Below, in pieces: positions 62,394-64,000 of a stretch of 64,000 nucleotides of DNA. The notes beneath the pieces were generated by a model. It had not been told where the DNA came from. It saw only the letters and a list, made by a program, of their open reading frames with translations, and searched no databases. Within the stretch, counting starts at the first letter, position 1; every line of letters begins with the position of its first letter. This DNA is from Ensifer adhaerens. Its GTDB lineage: Bacteria > Pseudomonadota > Alphaproteobacteria > Rhizobiales > Rhizobiaceae. The DNA lies in contig NZ_CP083350.1 of NCBI RefSeq assembly GCF_020035535.1, positions 2,304,501 through 2,368,500 on the forward strand. Reading direction: 5' to 3'. Made by a program: the position numbers and the translations under genes.

Positions 62394-64000
62394 CTATTCC
62401 GCGGCTTCGGCGCGCTCGTCTCCGCTTGCGGGCGAAAACGGCGAAATCACCTTCAGCCGGACGCAGTCGACGACACCGAGATCGGTGATCGCATATTCCG
62501 GGATCGCGGTGATCTGCAACACGAACATGTACATGAAGGGCCAGGGCAGCGGGCAGCCGAGCGCACGGGCCGCATCGTCGAGCTGGTCTTCCAGCGCCGC
62601 CATCTCGGCCGGTTCGATGTCGGAGACGATGCCGCCGATCGGCAGGTGCAGGAAGGCTTCGACCTTGCCGTTTCTGACCACGACCTGGCCGCCATTGTTG
62701 GCGATCAGGTGGTTGATGGCGATACGCATGTCCTCGAGATCGGCGCCGATGCAGATGATGTTGTTGTCGTCCGGGGCCGTGGAACTGGCGATCGCCCCTT
62801 CCTTGAGCCCGAAACCGGAAGCAAAGGCGACCGGGCGGTTCTGCGTCTTGCCGTAGCGTTCGACAACGGTGACGTATTGCACGTCCCTTGCGGGATCGGC
62901 GAGCACCTTTCCGTCCTTGACTTCCAGCGTCACGTCGCGGCGGGTGCGCACGAAGATCTTTTCCGGTGTGACGGCGATTGCCATGGCCTCGGCCGTGTCG
63001 CCGGCGCCGGCGTAGGCGACCTTGAGGTCACCCGGCTGGAGCGGTTTCACCTTGACCGAGTTGAGAAGGGCGACGCTGCGCTCGGGCGGCGTCAACTCGA
63101 TCGCCATCTTGCCATCGCGGGCGACCACCTCGCCCTTGGCGACGACGGTCTCGATGTTGAAGTTGCGCAGGTCGTCAACGAGCAGGATGTCGGCGGCGCG
63201 GCCGGGGGAGATCGAGCCGACCTTGTCGTCGATGCGGAGCGCATCGGCGCCGTTGATCGTCGCCATCTGGATCGCCGCCATCGGCGAAATGCCCATGGCG
63301 ATCGCCATGCGCACCATGTTGTCGAGATGGCCCCGCTTCAGGATGTCGCTCGCGACCACGTCGTCGGTGCAGAAGCTGATGCGGCGGAGCGCCTTGGCAC
63401 CCATTTCCGTGACGATGCGCAGATTGTCGGCGAGGAAGTGCGAGATCGAGGATTCACGCACCACGACATGCATGCCGGCCCGCAGCTTTTCGAGCATTTC
63501 TTCCGGCGTGTAGCTCTCGTGGTCGGCGCGCACGCCGGACTGCTGGTAGCCGTTGAGCCGCGCGCCCCGGGTCATCGGGCAGCAGCCGAGCACCGGCAGT
63601 CGGCTCTTTTCGGCGAGTTCCAGCGCCGCTAGAACGTCGGCGTCTTCCTCCTGGATGAATTCGCGCACGGTTTCCCAGATGCCGACGCATTCCGGCCAGT
63701 GATGCGTCGCCTGGTGATCGGCCGGGCTGAAATAGTGGCCGACGGTCGAACGCGGCATGGTGTAGGGCGTCTTGCACGGCGCGCCCCAGAATACCCTAAG
63801 CGGCGTCTGCTTGGCTTCGTCGAGAAACTCGCGTGCGGCGGCGGGGCCGCCGACGACGATGATCTGGTCGAGACCGGTGACGATCGAGGTGGTGCCAAGC
63901 GGCACGACGGCCTTGGCAAAGCTCGTCAGCGACATCTTCGAGCATTCGACATGCAGATGCCCGTCGATCATGCCCGGTGCCAGGTACTTGCCGGTGGCGT
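62394..64000 (-). CDS. ade: second adenine deaminase (5' end beyond window)
   Basis: A partial adenine deaminase; at least 535 codons are inside the window and the frame is open through base 64000, where it reads GKYLAPG before MIDGHLHVE. The start is therefore upstream of the window; the internal ATG at 63971 is not the start. The HxH pair is in DGHLHVECSK, the Asp in FCTDDVVASD, and the C-terminal domain ends with PLPWPFMYMFVLQITAIPEYAITD. It differs from the first copy throughout, so this is an old paralogue or a subfamily with another substrate, not a recent duplication. Confidence 0.88.
   Translation of the reverse strand, partial: ATGKYLAPGMIDGHLHVECSKMSLTSFAKAVVPLGTTSIVTGLDQIIVVGGPAAAREFLDEAKQTPLRVFWGAPCKTPYTMPRSTVGHYFSPADHQATHHWPECVGIWETVREFIQEEDADVLAALELAEKSRLPVLGCCPMTRGARLNGYQQSGVRADHESYTPEEMLEKLRAGMHVVVRESSISHFLADNLRIVTEMGAKALRRISFCTDDVVASDILKRGHLDNMVRMAIAMGISPMAAIQMATINGADALRIDDKVGSISPGRAADILLVDDLRNFNIETVVAKGEVVARDGKMAIELTPPERSVALLNSVKVKPLQPGDLKVAYAGAGDTAEAMAIAVTPEKIFVRTRRDVTLEVKDGKVLADPARDVQYVTVVERYGKTQNRPVAFASGFGLKEGAIASSTAPDDNNIICIGADLEDMRIAINHLIANNGGQVVVRNGKVEAFLHLPIGGIVSDIEPAEMAALEDQLDDAARALGCPLPWPFMYMFVLQITAIPEYAITDLGVVDCVRLKVISPFSPASGDERAEAAE

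Overview
The window is a GC-rich (roughly 62%) stretch of an alphaproteobacterial genome. Gene content and order point to the Rhizobiaceae, most likely Sinorhizobium/Ensifer. The clearest marker is an intact lacR-lacE-lacF-lacG-lacZ-lacK block in the order I recall from the S. meliloti pSymB chromid. The absence of rRNA and tRNA genes, ribosomal or replication genes, and the abundance of transporters, catabolic enzymes and dedicated regulators, fit a chromid or megaplasmid. That placement is inference. I see no phage, insertion sequence, transposase, CRISPR array or tRNA.

Layout. 0-6.1 kb: queE, a DUF488 gene, an arylamine N-acetyltransferase/beta-lactamase-fold hydrolase pair divergent from an SDR-LysR pair, and a secreted alpha/beta hydrolase. 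6.2-13.8 kb: the lac operon with two matching AT-rich dyads that look like LacR operators. 13.9-15.8 kb: a LysR regulator divergent from an EamA exporter. 16-21.3 kb: a galactofuranose/galactose-type ABC importer (ytfQ-ytfR-ytfT-yjfF) ending in its own FCD-type GntR regulator. 21.4-23 kb: an FAD monooxygenase. 23.1-27.4 kb: an RND efflux pump and its adaptor. 27.8-30 kb: katG. 30.5-32.7 kb: a large membrane-anchored protein of unknown function.

33.4-43.7 kb: a regulator-rich region. A decayed lysR pseudogene sits behind a perfect 27-bp palindrome and three tandem 10-mers. Three AraC regulators in a row follow, then a seven-gene same-strand set: isochorismatase-fold hydrolase, XapX protein, Tat-exported amidohydrolase, 70-aa exported protein, DoxX, MFS exporter fused to an ABM-like domain, and a frameshifted chloroperoxidase-like hydrolase. 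The third AraC gene and the isochorismatase gene share a two-part upstream box with identical 30-bp spacing.

43.8-51.5 kb: a LysR/MFS divergent pair, a beta-propeller/TPR-HTH pair, and two further MFS transporters, one coupled to an FCD regulator. 51.7-58.5 kb: the most unusual locus. A GGDEF-EAL gene is followed on the same strand by five almost gap-free genes encoding two HATPase-like proteins, a STAS-like/methyltransferase fusion, a membrane sensor with a SpoIIE-type PP2C phosphatase, and a STAS antagonist. This looks like a partner-switching signalling module joined to cyclic-di-GMP turnover and a methyltransferase. 59-64 kb: purine salvage, with two non-identical adenine deaminases flanking a purine permease; the outer one runs off the window.

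Gene starts were set by ribosome-binding sites and family N-termini. Functional names rest on motifs and recall of families, not on database searches.
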